This document shows positions 34,317 to 45,625 of a DNA stretch of 64,000 bases, in pieces. The stretch is from Archivesica marissinica (lineage: Eukaryota > Mollusca > Bivalvia > Venerida > Vesicomyidae): contig CM026398.1 of the NCBI GenBank assembly GCA_014843695.1, positions 50,480,174 to 50,544,173 of the forward strand. Reading direction: 5' to 3'. The position numbers and the translations under genes are program-made. The stretch's first letter is position 1. Every line of letters starts with the position of its first letter. The notes beneath the pieces were generated by a model, which saw only the letters and a program-made list of their open reading frames with translations, was not told the origin of the DNA and made no database searches.

Positions 34317-34645
34317 GGTGTGTAACGTCGCACCAACAGCTTAAGTCACATGGCGACTTTCCAGCTATTATTGGGGGTGGAAGACCCGCTTGCCCCCTCT
34401 GAGCAGTATGTCAAGCTTGGACGGGTGCCCGGGTAGATTCATCGACATTCCGCATCATTCAAGCTGGTAGATATTGCTCAATTCCTGAACTGGACATATG
34501 TGTCCACTATTGCATCCGATGGAGTGTATGGCGCACCTGACATTGGATACTCCTAAGTAGAAGCTAGAGATAGCAACAACATTGGGATTCGAAAAAGCAT
34601 CGGTGAGGGGCAGGTGATTTAAGTCAACAGCCTTAACCACTTTTT
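34317..34645 (-). mobile_element. SINE family F carrying an mGluR exon fragment
   Basis: Read on the minus strand: head GTGGTTAAGGCTGTTGACTT and CACCTGCCCCTCACCG, B box TTTTCGAATCCCAATG, then 114 bp antisense to the mGluR exon. Family F sequence then resumes with ATCTACCCGGGCACC, ACTGCTCAGAGGGG, AATAATAGCTGGAAAGTCGC and a GCTGTTGGTGCGACG end. The 28012-28256 copy lacks the exon piece at the matching place. Confidence 0.75.
34464..34577 (+). pseudogene. mGluR exon fragment, 38 codons with stop
   Basis: Translates to LVDIAQFLNWTYVSTIASDG and onward, aligning without gaps to residues 213-250 of the exon at 23500-24883 (24136-24249). I count 93 of 114 identical bases. A TAA at 34554-34556 replaces the Gln codon, and 11 other codons change the residue. 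Homology stops abruptly on both sides, with family F SINE sequence around it. It is 9.6 kb downstream of the exon and in the same orientation. Confidence 0.92.
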
Positions 34646-34664
34646 TGTTTTGTTATACTTGATT

Positions 34665-34900
34665 TATTCTACAACGATTGCGAAGCAAGTTTTAACAACT
34701 TATATTAATCACTCTCGTTGGCTCGGATGAAAGCGTATATGTGGTCATTCATGTGGGAGGAAACCGGAGTACCCGGAGAAAACCCACCTGTCCGATCTGG
34801 CGACCATCGTACCATCTCACATACTTCCCTGTCCGAGGATCGAACCCGGGTCGCATTGGCGAGAAGCGAGCGCGCTAACCACTGCGCTAATCTCGGTCAC
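34665..34900 (-). mobile_element. SINE family B
   Basis: Tail ACGATTGCGAAGCAAG, central CCGGAGTACCCGGAG, head GCTAACCACTGCGCTAATC. It lies directly beside the chimeric family F copy. Confidence 0.92.
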
Positions 34901-35150
34901 GCAGGTCCCCGGTAAATATTCTAACAAGTTGAAGTGATAATAATAATACTAATAAAGACTTTATTAAACGAGATAACTCATTTAGCAAAAGTTAGACTTC
35001 CATGAGGCCCTCTAACATATATAAATATCAAATGCAATCAAACGATAGGGCTATAAGTGAGAACTGCACATTGGAATAAATTAAACGTATTGATAATAAG
35101 ATCATCAAAACGAATTTCTAATTCGTAATATAACAACTAAATAATACTTG
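34901..35150. other. Non-coding, possible LINE tail
   Basis: CTAATAAAGACTTTATT and GAGGCCCTCTAA resemble the minus-strand 3' end of a LINE; a similar TCTTTATTCATAGAGG / GGGCCCTCTAA stretch lies at 48905-48990. No coding part. Confidence 0.35.
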
Positions 35151-35442
35151 CTTGTGTGTGTTTTACGTCTATTTATCGTCGATACCGGTTGCCCATATGA
35201 GCGACGCCTCCTGAAGAGATTAGTCATTTTAGATTTTTGGAGGATAGTGCAATGATACAGACACCCATCGCAGAGTCTCCTCTGATCCTTTTACGTGCAC
35301 GGTGTAAAGCACCGACACGAGACCTCGGTTTAATATCCAATTTGAAATATTGTCAATTTTATTAGGGTCAGACGGGGGATCGAACCTGCGATCCCTGGAT
35401 TACCAGTCCAATGTGTTACCACTGGACTACAGATCCGTCTGT
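35151..35442 (-). mobile_element. SINE family C, full length
   Basis: Tail TTTATCGTCGATACCGGTTG, centre TTTACGTGCACGGTG and head GTTACCACTGGACTACAG. Confidence 0.92.
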
Positions 35443-36117
35443 AATAATACCTTGCTTTATATGTATGTATGCCAATAAATCCAACCGCGTAGAGGACATA
35501 TGCTAATTGTCATCAAGGTTACCCGTTGATTCGTAAGATACCAAGGGAATACTACATTAGGTATGAGTTCAATTGTTCGCGCTCCAGATAATGGCAAATA
35601 CAAAAAGATCAGTCTTTAATTTGCCTAAAATGTCAAGTTGTGATTTGCACGTGGCTAAGTTTGTGTTTTAATTTCATTGTGTGTTCTATTAGTGAGATAC
35701 TGGTTGCATTTGCATACGGAAATCTGCATTTCAAGAAAATAGACATTGATTTACCGGAATTGTATTCCTGCACTGGGACATTCTGTTGTTATTTTGTGAT
35801 ATTTGACAGTAAACGGAATTAAATTCAATATATTTCCTAGGAGACACATGATCCCTCGTGTTTTAAAATTTATGTTTGGCATTTGGAAGGTTTCACTAAG
35901 AAGATACGATAGATATGTTTTAACTTACAATAGGAGAGTGTGTTGATGACAACACTGCTAACTTTGCTGATTTCATATAGCGTACAGAAGAGATATAATA
36001 GAGATATCCCCCCCCCCCACACACACACAATTTGAGTTCCCAATCATTCAAAATTCTGTTTTTGAAGAATCAAATTCATTATTGTGGTAACAAAACTGCT
36101 CCATCTAATGGATATAC
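35443..36117. other. Non-coding; poly-C/AC tract
   Basis: No gene recognised. A CCCCCCCCCC(AC)n tract lies near 36009-36030. Confidence 0.4.
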
Positions 36118-36262
36118 TTTAACCCGAGGTCTCGTGTCGATGCTGTACACCGTAGGTCTCTGTCTGTATCATTGTACTATCCTCAAAAAATCGAAAATGA
36201 CTAATCGCTTCAGGAGGCGTCGCTCATATGGGCAACCTGTAATGATGATAAATAAACGTAAA
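36118..36262 (+). mobile_element. SINE family C, 3' part only
   Basis: Starts at AACCCGAGGTCTCGTGTCG, lacks the GTGCACG-to-GACTCTGG segment, and keeps the tail GCGTCGCTCATATGGGCAAC. Confidence 0.8.
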
Positions 36263-36299
36263 ATCTACATATATCCTCCCACTGTAAATGCTGGTGAGA

Positions 36300-36770
36300 T
36301 TGAAGATGTCCATGGTGGGACTAACGTCATCAATGAACTTGCTAAGTGTGCTAACACTGTTAATGTTATCAAGTACAGGGTTGGGACTAACGTCATCAAT
36401 GAACTTGCTAAGTTTGCTAACAAAATTAATGTTATCAAGTACAGGGTTGGGACTAACGTCATCAATGAACTTTGTAAGTGTGCTAACAAAAGTTATCAAG
36501 TACAGGGTTGTGACTATCGTAACCAATGAACTTGCTAAGTATGCTAACAAATGGTACCATGTACAGGGTGGGGACTAACGTCATCAATGAACTGTTTAAT
36601 CATTAAATACCAACTGCATGATGTACTTACCTACTAAGTGTGCTAACAAATGGCACCAGAAACAGGATGGCAACCAACGTCATCAATGAACTGTTTAATC
36701 ATTAAATACCAACGTCATCAATGAACTGTTTAATCATTAAATACCAACGTCATCAATGAACTAGGGATGG
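36300..36770 (+). repeat. 66-bp and 35-bp tandem repeats
   Basis: First part: about four units with GGGACTAACGTCATCAATGA and TGCTAACAAAATTAATGTT (66 bp). Second part (from about 36576): copies of AACGTCATCAATGAACTG then TTTAATCATTAAATACC at about 35 bp. Both share the ACGTCATCAATGAACT core. Confidence 0.9.
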
Positions 36771-36850
36771 CAACGAATATTCGAATATCCGTTCGGACGT
36801 CCGAATATCCGAATACTATTACGGTATTCGAATATTCGTAAAAAAAAAAG
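36766..36850 (+). mobile_element. Possible hAT-type terminal sequence
   Basis: TAGGGATGGCAACGAATATT followed by nested CGAATATTCG palindromes resembles ends of hAT elements known from other animals. No matching opposite end is seen, so it would be truncated. Confidence 0.4.
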
Positions 36851-37129
36851 AAATTGAATTAAACTGTCATAAAATCAGATGCATCGGTGTTGTTTTCATT
36901 TGAATCCATCATAAAACCTTGGAAATTCTAAGTCAGAATACAAAAGAAATTGCCCCAGGATGTGTGACTAAATCATGCATGTTGTGGTCCCCTCGATCGC
37001 AGGTGTTTATTCACTTAAATAAATACGAACGTCATCAATGAACTTTTGATCATACTGAATTGTACTCTTGTATGCTAATACATCACATCTACTGTGAACA
37101 GTACGAAATCTATTAACTCTCAACTCTAC

Positions 37130-38150
37130 AAACTTGTTTATTGCATAAAGCACATACATGCTAAGAGCAAAGCATAAATACATAAATATATGTATACGTA
37201 CATGCATAATAAATACATAAATATATGTATACGTACATGCATAATAAATACATAAATATATGTATACGTACATGCATAATAAATACATAAATATATGTAT
37301 ACGTACATGCATAATAAATACATAAATATATGTATACGTACATGCATAATAAATCATAAATATATGTATACGTACATGCATATAATCATAAAATATAACG
37401 TACATGCATAATAAATCATAAATATATGTATACACATCATATAAATGCATAAATATATGTATACGTACATGCATAATAATCATAAATATATGTATACACA
37501 TGCATAATATACATAAATATATGTATACGTACATGCATAATAAATGCATAAATATATGTATACGTACATGCATAATAAATCATAAATAATGTATACGTAC
37601 ATGCATAATAAATCATAAATATATGTATACGTACATGCATAATAAATGCATAAATATATGTATACGTACATGCATAATAAATACATAAATATATGTATAC
37701 GTACATGCATAATAAATACATAAATATATGTATACGTACATGCATAATAAATGCATGCATAATAAATACATGAACCTTTACAGAAACGTTATTCAACGGT
37801 AAACGAAACTAAATGTTTAACTTCTTATTATGTTTGTTGTGTTCACTTTCTCTCTGTTGCATAATTAAATTTTGCTAAGTTGTCTACAAAGACTTTTCTT
37901 ATGTTTGATTCATTAATGTTGTGTATTTATTTAATGTTGGCCATTTGCAAAAATAAGGTTTGAAATATTGTGATCTTAACACTCTGTACTTGGGACAAAC
38001 TCAAATAGAATGGTATTCTGATTCTACTTGGTTCATATCACAATATATGCATTTCCTATTGTTTCTGTCTATATTTAAATATCTTCCTGTTTCGATGGCT
38101 AATTTGTGCTAACCTATTCTGAGTCTAGTTAGTGCATATATATATATTTA
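37130..38150 (-). pseudogene. LINE 3' end with minisatellite in its UTR
   Basis: On the minus strand, 38110-37860 reads HKLAIETGRYLNI, a knuckle-like CIYCDMNQVESEYH, then after a stop CPKYRVLRSQYFKPYF and KWPTLNKYTTLMN. This is the same C-terminal region as the LINE at 17090-17631, with several stops. The far end (TTTATTGCATAAAGCAC at 37137) matches the terminus of that element (TTTATTGCATAAAAC). A 35-bp array occupies the space between. Confidence 0.8.
37164..37765 (-). repeat. 35-bp minisatellite, about 17 copies
   Basis: Unit: CATAAATATATGTATACG then TACATGCATAATAAATA. Several units have 1-5-bp deletions. Minus-strand ORFs cycle through three frames because the unit is stop-free. Confidence 0.95.
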
Positions 38151-38302
38151 TGTTCAGCTATGTTCGAATCCAAATGTACTATAATTTAATAATGTCCAGG
38201 TAAAACACCAACGTTACACTCGGAAAGTATGCTAACACTTACATGATTACCCACACAAACTGATATTGTGAAACATGCCAACGTAACAGTATACTTGTTC
38301 AA

Positions 38303-38820
38303 CAGACGGGTCAGTAGTCCAGAGACATGTCGGATTGCGAATCAAGGGTCACTAATAAAATTAATGGTCTTTCCAATGTGACGGAAGTGGTTAGCGCGCT
38401 CGCTTCTCACCAATGCAACCCGGGCTCGATCCTCGGACCGGGAAGTATGTGAGATGGTACGGTCGTCGCCAGATCGGACATGTGGGTTTTCTCCGGGTGC
38501 TCCGGTTTCCTCCCACACGAATGACCACATTAATTTTACGCTTTCATCCGCGCCAACGACAGTGATTAATATAAGTTGATAAAACTTGCTTCGCAATCGT
38601 TGTAGAATAAATAATAAAAAAATTTAAAAATGGGACTTTACACCAATGTCTCGTGTCGGTGCTTTACACTGTGCACGTAAAAGAACCAAAGGAGACTCTG
38701 GAATGGGTCTCTGTCTGTATCATAGCAATATCTTCCAACATTCTAAAATTACTAATCTCTTCAGGAGGCGTCGCTCATATGGGCAACCGGTAGTGACGAT
38801 AAATAAGCGTAAGACACACG
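38303..38820 (+). mobile_element. SINE family C, split by a family B SINE
   Basis: The degraded head and GTCTTTCCAATGTGAC lie left of the insert. The centre resumes at AATGGGACTTTACACC (38631) and continues through GTGCACGTAAAAGAACC to the tail. AATGTGAC and AATGGGAC on the two sides look like an 8-bp target duplication with one change. Confidence 0.88.
38385..38630 (+). mobile_element. SINE family B nested in family C
   Basis: Begins inside the A box (GTGGTTAGCGCGCTCGC), with B box GGGCTCGATCCTC, central CTCCGGGTGCTCCGG and a tail ending in CAATCGTTGTAGAATAAATA and A-rich sequence. Confidence 0.9.
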
Positions 38821-38882
38821 TACGCACGCACACGCGCGCGCACACACATATACACATGCGCGCGCGGAAACACACACACAGC
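38811..38882 (+). repeat. Alternating purine-pyrimidine tract
   Basis: ACGCAC, CGCGCGCG and ACACACAC runs including CATGCGCGCGCGG; a candidate Z-DNA-forming stretch at the end of the family C SINE tail. Confidence 0.85.
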
Positions 38883-38981
38883 AGCCAGCCATGGGAATCA
38901 CGGCAAGTGGCTGCTTAGCTCAGGTGACTACTTAATAGGGGTGAAATATATAATAAAATAACATAATGGAAATCTGGAAAC

Positions 38982-39482
38982 TGGCTGCATAATACAGGTT
39001 GGCTGCTTAATACAGGTTGGCTGCTTAATACAGGTTGGCTGCTTAATACAGGTTGGCTGCTTAATACAGATTGGCTGCTTAATACAGGTTGGCTGCTTAA
39101 TACAGGTTGGCTGCTTAATACAGGTTGGCTGCTTAATACAGGTTGGCTGCTTAATACAGATTGGCTGCTTAATAGAGGTTGGCTGCTTAATACAGGTTGG
39201 CTGCTTAATACAGATTGGCTGCTTAATACAGGTTGGCTGCTTAATACAGATTGGCTGCTTAATACAGGTTGGCTGCTTAATACAGATTGGCTGCTTAATA
39301 CAGGTTGGCTGCTTAATACAGGTTGGCTGCTTAATACAGATTGGCTGCTTAATACAGGTTGGCTGCTTAATACAGATTGGCTGCTTAATACAGATTGGCT
39401 GCTTAATACAGGTTGGCTGCTTAATACAGATTGGCTGCTTAATACAGATTGGCTGCTTAATACAGATTGGCTGCTTAATGGA
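38982..39482 (+). repeat. 18-bp minisatellite, about 27 copies
   Basis: Unit GGCTGCTTAATACAGGTT, with a GATT variant at the end. Period 18 gives an open minus-strand frame of 189 codons, not a gene. Confidence 0.97.
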
Positions 39483-40405
39483 GGTGATCACTAACACTAA
39501 GTCGAATATCTATAACTGGCTTCATTTCATAAAAAAAGTCGAGTTAAAAGCATGGCGCGAACATTAGGACTGTTCTTCGTTATTATGGACATAGGTTTAT
39601 TTGGTGTTCCATGAACAGAATGATGACATTCCTTCAGCAAAGTCTAAAGCGAAAATTAGTGTGCTAGAAGTTTATGTCAAACTTGGCGAAGCAGTGACGG
39701 AATTTGATTAATTTACTTGAAGTGCGGCAATTTTCGAAGACCAATCAATAGCTTGGTCTTGGCTGTAACAGTTGTAATGAGCAGTGAGTGGAGGAGTAGT
39801 TCACGATCTATAGCTTACTATTATAAGACAAAAATAAATGTCTCTTCCAGTCACCCCCCCCCCCCAACCGAATCTAAGCTATACACCTGATCGTATTATG
39901 TAGTTCCTGTATTAAAACTGACCAACTTCACTTAGGATAGGCTAGTTTCAATATGTTGTTGTCACATATTAATTGCAACATAAAGGTTGCCAGTTGCCAC
40001 ATACTGGTGGCCAGTTGCCACACACAGATTGCCAGTTGCCACATTTAGGATCTCACATACAATTCAGCATTGTTAACTATCATTATAACATGATTCGGCA
40101 TTTTGTGTGTATACGCAAAGAAGGAATTTACCGTGTTTAAATCTGCAATAAAACCTGGTTTAGCGCTTGATATCAAATGTGACGTCATTTTACTAGAATA
40201 TTTGTCGTTTTGTGACGTCATTCGAACAAATAGCACCAACTAGTGTTGCTCTTTTTAGATATTTTGGTCATGTTAGGATCAAAATAATATTTATATCTGC
40301 GTTATTTATAGTCGAATAAAACATTGTTTGTCATTCTGAGCCCCTGACGTAACCACGTGATTAATTCCAACACGTCACAATCCAAACCGTGGCTGAATGT
40401 AGGCT
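39483..40405. other. Non-coding; poly-C tract and short repeats
   Basis: Contains a poly-C run near 39856 and three GCCAGTTGCCACA copies near 39990-40040. Nothing else is recognised. Confidence 0.4.
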
Positions 40406-40650
40406 ATTACGGTCATTGACTACAAATCACTGGTCCCTAACCGTTTTAGGTTCAAATCCCACTGGGATGAACCTAACCAACTGGTTTGTGGTAGGTCGGT
40501 GGTACTACCACCGCCTATGCCTAAATTATTGCTTACTCGGACTTGCATCCGGGATCTCTCTCCACCAATAATAGCTGGAAAGTGGTCATATGACCTAAAA
40601 TGCTGGTGCGACGTTTAAGTCCCCAACAACAAACAAACGAACACACTGAT
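40406..40650 (+). mobile_element. SINE family F
   Basis: Head CATTGACTACAAATCACTGG, B box AGGTTCAAATCCCACTGG, then CCACCAATAATAGCTGGAAA, GTGGTCATATGACC and GCTGGTGCGACG with an AACAAACAAACG tail. Confidence 0.8.
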
Positions 40651-40765
40651 GGGCACCCGTGATCTTCCTCAAAGTCATCGGTGTTACAGCATGTGTACCT
40701 TGGACGATAGTGATACCTCCAATAGCCACTACCAAAATGCTTCATACTATAGCAAGCAAAAGCTT

Positions 40766-40968
40766 TCCGATTAGCGCAGTGGTTAGCGCGCTCGCTTCTC
40801 ACCAATGCAATCCGGGTTCGATCCTCGGACCGGGAAGTACGTGAGATTGTACGGTGGTCGCCAGATCGGACAGTGAGTTTTCTCCGGGTACTCCGGTTTC
40901 CTTCCACACGAATGACCACATTTACGCTTTCATCCGCGCCAATGAGAGTGATTATTATAAGTTGTTAA
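40766..40968 (+). mobile_element. SINE family B, tail truncated
   Basis: Head TTAGCGCAGTGGTTAGCG, B box GGGTTCGATCCTC, centre CTCCGGGTACTCCGG; ends at AGTTGTTAAAAAAG without the GCTTCGCAATCG segment. Confidence 0.9.
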
Positions 40969-41722
40969 AAAAGCTCTGACCCACTTTACTAGAAAACAGA
41001 AACTTTTTTCCTCTGATGTAACATTGTGTTGCGACAATGGGTGATTCAAATACTTATATAAACATGGAATACTATCAATGCGATGGTTTGTGATGACGTC
41101 ATGTTCAGAACCAACCGGAATGGAAGTACATTGTATAATATGCTATTTATGTAACAGAATCAAAAGAGGTTCCATTTTCTTCCTTGAATATGAGAGGCTA
41201 TGGAAATCCACAGTGTGTGATAAAGTGTTTGTCAATTGCATTATGTAGTCTGATTGAATACCAATCATATACACATATTGATTTGCGTACTATAAATCAA
41301 ATGAAGGAGTACTGTAGCCTATGTTCGGCGTAATCTAACGCTAGATGCAAATCATGGTTATATAGCAGACGAGTTTCTATACATTTTTAAAGCAGACACT
41401 TTCAGACATGTGTGTTTGTTTTTGTGTGTCCAAAGGTCATATGAAGATTTGCACTTTTTTCTTGAATCATACCAATCAAGGTAATATTTCATGCACGGGT
41501 ATCACCGCGTAAAACCACCGACCTTTTTTCATAAGATAGCTGAATGGCTTCTTCACATGAAATAATTTAAAAAAACCTAAGATTTGAACTTACAGTGATG
41601 AGGTGCAAGTGAATTGATAGCATTAACGATAGTGAAAAGCCAAACGTACACAAGTACTAACGTGTCTGTAGAAGTTGCACAGCGTAAACACTCCCCTATA
41701 TGATGACAATCTTCAGCTGACA
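40969..41722. other. Non-coding, nothing recognised
   Basis: No ORF or repeat supported. Confidence 0.4.
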
Positions 41723-41790
41723 TACACACACACGCACGCACGCGCGCACGCACACACACACACACACACCACCACCACCATTACCACCAC
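41723..41790 (+). repeat. (AC)n/(ACGC)n microsatellite
   Basis: CACACACGCACGCACG, CGCGCACG and a long CA run, then a CCA-rich stretch. Confidence 0.95.
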
Positions 41791-42418
41791 CAACAACAAC
41801 CCATACCAAGGGAATGCTATGTTACCATGCTGCGAATTTCAAAAAGGAATATATCTGCTGCTGAAAATGAAAAATAACTTGTCAACACATCATCTATGTC
41901 TGAGAAAGACAAGAAATAAATATGGAAAAGAACTTGGCAATACATTATCTATATCTCAGAAAGACTAGAAATAAAAGTGGAACGTTGTTTTGCCAAAATA
42001 TCGCCTAGGTCCAAGAAGGAGAAGAACTATTTATGGATAGGACTTTGCCAAATGCATTGCATAGCTATTGGTAACACACATCCATTTAGTAGTCTTGTCT
42101 TAGTCAAACCGTATATATGTACTGGAATCTGAAAAGTAAATTGATAAATCATGATTTGCCGAATTGTGGTAACAAAGCTAGCTGACTGCTCAACTAACGT
42201 AACAAGAGACATTGCAAATTTCCCAAGGGCCTCTAATAAAATAATTGTACAAATCTAATCTGTTCAACATGCTGGAAATATGTAATGATCAATTATGGGT
42301 TAACGTAGCATTCCCGATATATAGTTGTGGTATCCGGGTTAGGATTATCAGCATTCTTTAAGACTGACACATTGCGAATGTGGACCAGACTGTTCATCTT
42401 TAATATTTTTAATATTTA
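41791..42418. other. Non-coding, nothing recognised
   Basis: Contains two imperfect copies of TGTCTGAGAAAGACAAGAAA about 60 bases apart; otherwise unremarkable. Confidence 0.4.
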
Positions 42419-43918
42419 GTATACTAGAGGACATAGAAAACGCACAACTACATTATGTACTAGAGGACATAGAAAATGCACACCTACATTATATACTAGA
42501 GGACATAGAAAACGCACACCTACATTATATACTAGAGGACATAGAAAACGCACACCTACATTATATACTAGAGGACATAGAAAACGCACACCTACATTAT
42601 ATACTAGAGGACATAGAAAACGCACACCTACATTATATACTAGAGGACATAGAAAACGCACACCTACATTATATACTAGAGGACATAGAAAACGCACACC
42701 TACATTATATACTAGAGGACATAGAAAACGCACACCTACATTATATACTAGAGGACATAGAAAACGCACACCTACATTATATACTAGAGGACATAGAAAA
42801 CGCACACCTACATTATATACTAGAGGACATAGAAAACGCACACCTACATTATATACTAGAGGACATAGAAAACGCACACCTACATTATATACTAGAGGAC
42901 ATAGAAAACGCACACCTACATTATATACTAGAGGACATAGAAAACGCACACCTACATTATATACTAGAGGACATAGAAAACGCACACCTACATTATATAC
43001 TAGAGGACATAGAAAACGCACACCTACATTATATACTAGAGGACATAGAAAACGCACACCTACATTATATACTAGAGGACATAGAAAACGCACACCTACA
43101 TTATATACTAGAGGACATAGAAAACGCACACCTACATTATATACTAGAGGACATAGAAAACGCACACCTACATTATATACTAGAGGACATAGAAAACGCA
43201 CACCTACATTATATACTAGAGGACATAGAAAACGCACACCTACATATATACTAGAGGACATAGAAAACGCACACCTACATATATACTAGAGGACATAGAA
43301 AACGCACACCTACATTATATACTAGAGGACATAGAAAACGCACACCTACATTATATACTAGAGGACATAGAAAACGCACACCTACATTATATACTAGAGG
43401 ACATAGAAAACGCACACCTACATTATATACTAGAGGACATAGAAAACGCACACCTACATTATATACTAGAGGACATAGAAAACGCACACCTACATTATAT
43501 ACTAGAGGACATAGAAAACGCACACCTACATTATATACTAGAGGACATAGAAAACGCACACCTACATTATATACTAGAGGACATAGAAAACGCACACCTA
43601 CATTATATACTAGAGGACATAGAAAACGCACACCTACATTATATACTAGAGGACATAGAAAACGCACACCTACATTATATACTAGAGGACATAGAAAACG
43701 CACACCTACATTATATACTAGAGGACATAGAAAACGCACACCTACAGAATATACTAGAGGACATAGAAAACGCACACCTACATTATATACTAGAAGACAT
43801 AGACAACGCACACCTACATTATATACTAGAGGACATAGAAAACGCACACCTACATTATATACTAGAGGACATAGAACACGCACACCTACAGAATATACTA
43901 GAAGACATAGAAAACCCA
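42419..43918 (-). repeat. 36-bp minisatellite, about 41 copies, 1.5 kb
   Basis: Unit ACTAGAGGACATAGAAAACG then CACACCTACATTATAT. Nearly all central copies are identical; variants are confined to the two ends. It is the reverse complement of the array at 982-1160. A single unit in the opposite orientation follows at 44086-44113. ORFs of 281 and 214 codons are artefacts of the 36-bp period. Confidence 0.97.
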
Positions 43919-44085
43919 CACCTACACTATATGATTACATGAACACGAAATACGAAGGATTCCATCAATGATATATCACATTTTTATTACAAAACACAAA
44001 CTGAACAACTAAAAATGTTCCAAAATGTTTAAAACTATGTATTTATATAGTTATTGTTTTTCATGTAAAATCAAACTTATCCGAA

Positions 44086-44113
44086 GTGTGAGTTTTCTAT
44101 GTCCTCTAGTATA
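44086..44113 (+). repeat. Solo 36-bp-family unit, inverted to the array
   Basis: GTGTGAGTTTTCTATGTCC and CTCTAGTATA are the reverse complement of the array unit, 168 bp beyond the array end. Together they look like the two inverted ends of a small element. Confidence 0.8.
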
Positions 44114-44225
44114 CAATGTTAAGAACACGTTAATTAAGTTAGAATCGTACAATTAACTTATTGTCGAGGTCGTCATTTAGTGTATGGTACCAATGTCAAG
44201 ACACTTCTGGGTTCAAATATGTTAA

Positions 44226-44572
44226 TTTATGTGGTAATATATAGGGGATTACCTTTATGTGGTAATATAGGGGATTACCTTTATGTGGTAATATAGGGGA
44301 TTACCTTTATGTGGTAATATAGGGGATTACCTATATGTGGTAATATAGGGGATTACCTTTATGTGGTAATATAGGGGATTACCTTTATGTGGTAATATAG
44401 GGGATTACCTTTATGTGGTAATATAGGGGTTACCTTTATGTGGTAATATAAGGGATTACCTTTATGTGGTAATATAGGGGATTACCTTTATGTGGTAATA
44501 TAGGGGATTACCTATATGTGGTAATATAGGGGATTACCTTTATGTGGTAATATAGGGGATTACCTTTCTCAG
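44226..44572 (+). repeat. 26-bp minisatellite, 13 copies
   Basis: Unit TATGTGGTAATATAGGGG then ATTACCTT; almost no variation. Confidence 0.97.
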
Positions 44573-44854
44573 TAGGACATGATAGTTACCCAAATAAATC
44601 GTATTTACATTATACGATTATGTTGATATCTACTCTTAATAAATCGCCATGTTCTTGAAATTGAAGAGAGGATGGTTTTGAGTAAAATAGTTTAGGTTTC
44701 TACAGAATACTACAATTCCCTAGACAGCGTATAATGGTTTTCTAAATATTCCCCAAAAACGAAATAATCCGGCTAATAAAAATAATGTCGTATACGACTG
44801 TTATATATACACAAGCTCTAAATCCTTAGTTGAAACTACAAAATGATCACACGT

Positions 44855-45123
44855 TAACACGTTGGACTGGCGATCCCCGTCTGACCCTAATACAATTAAC
44901 AGTCTTTCAGATCACCATCTGACCCTAATAAAATTAACATTCTTTCTTTGAGACTTTAAATCGAGGTCTCGTGTCGGTGCTTTACACCGTGCACGTAAAA
45001 GAACCAACGGAGACTCTGTAATGGGTCTCTGACTGTATCATTGCACTATCCTCCAACCATCTAAAATGACTAATCTCTTCAGGAAGCGTCGGTCAACCGG
45101 TAACAACGATAAATCAACGTAAA
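44855..45123 (+). mobile_element. SINE family C, rearranged head
   Basis: The head is shortened and the CTGACCCTAATAAAATTAAC segment is present twice. The centre GTGCACGTAAAAGAACC and a short tail remain. Confidence 0.82.
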
Positions 45124-45227
45124 CTGCATTGGTTGAAATAGCACGGCCCAGGTGTGCGATCAATTATCGCAGGTTTTCAACTAGTGTTTGTACATATTAC
45201 ACCTTTACCTTTCATCCTTTGCTCCGT

Positions 45228-45447
45228 CCGGCTCCGTGGACGAGTGGTTAAGGTCGCTCATGTGTATACCACTGTAACCTGTCATCACTGATGAGCCCCG
45301 CTCAGGCAGTGCCTCATTTATATGAAACAGTTGGAAGCACCAAGTACTGGTTAACAGCTGGAGCCTGCCCAGGAAATGTGTTGTTATGTAAATTGCCCGC
45401 CGGCGATGTAGCCCAAAATGGTGCTGATGCCGCAAAACCCGAACCTC
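45228..45447 (+). mobile_element. SINE family E
   Basis: tRNA-like A box GGACGAGTGGTTAAGG, then GAGCCCCGCTCAGGC, GCACCAAGTACTGGTTAAC, GGAGCCTGCCCAGG, and GGCGATGTAGCCCAAAATGG with AAAACCCGAAC at the end. Confidence 0.85.
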
Positions 45448-45625
45448 CTATGCACCGGTTCAGAATTAATTTTGAATTACTTTGAGTTGTGATTACGCTA
45501 AGTGACTAATCGACACACATAGAATAATAAATATATGTCGTGTCCGGCTCGTGGCAAACCATTTTCGAAAATTACTGCTTTGCCAAGCGATAATTTGTGG
45601 ATCACAAAACTGTACTTTACTGATT

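Noticed and set aside
37007..37573. 188-codon minus-strand ORF rich in Tyr/Ile/His
   Set aside because: 35-bp minisatellite translated through three frames; the real coding remnant there is the LINE C-terminus upstream of it.
42416..43919. 281- and 214-codon minus-strand ORFs with a 12-residue repeat
   Set aside because: Produced by the 36-bp minisatellite; two 2-bp deletions split the frame and nothing outside the array continues it.
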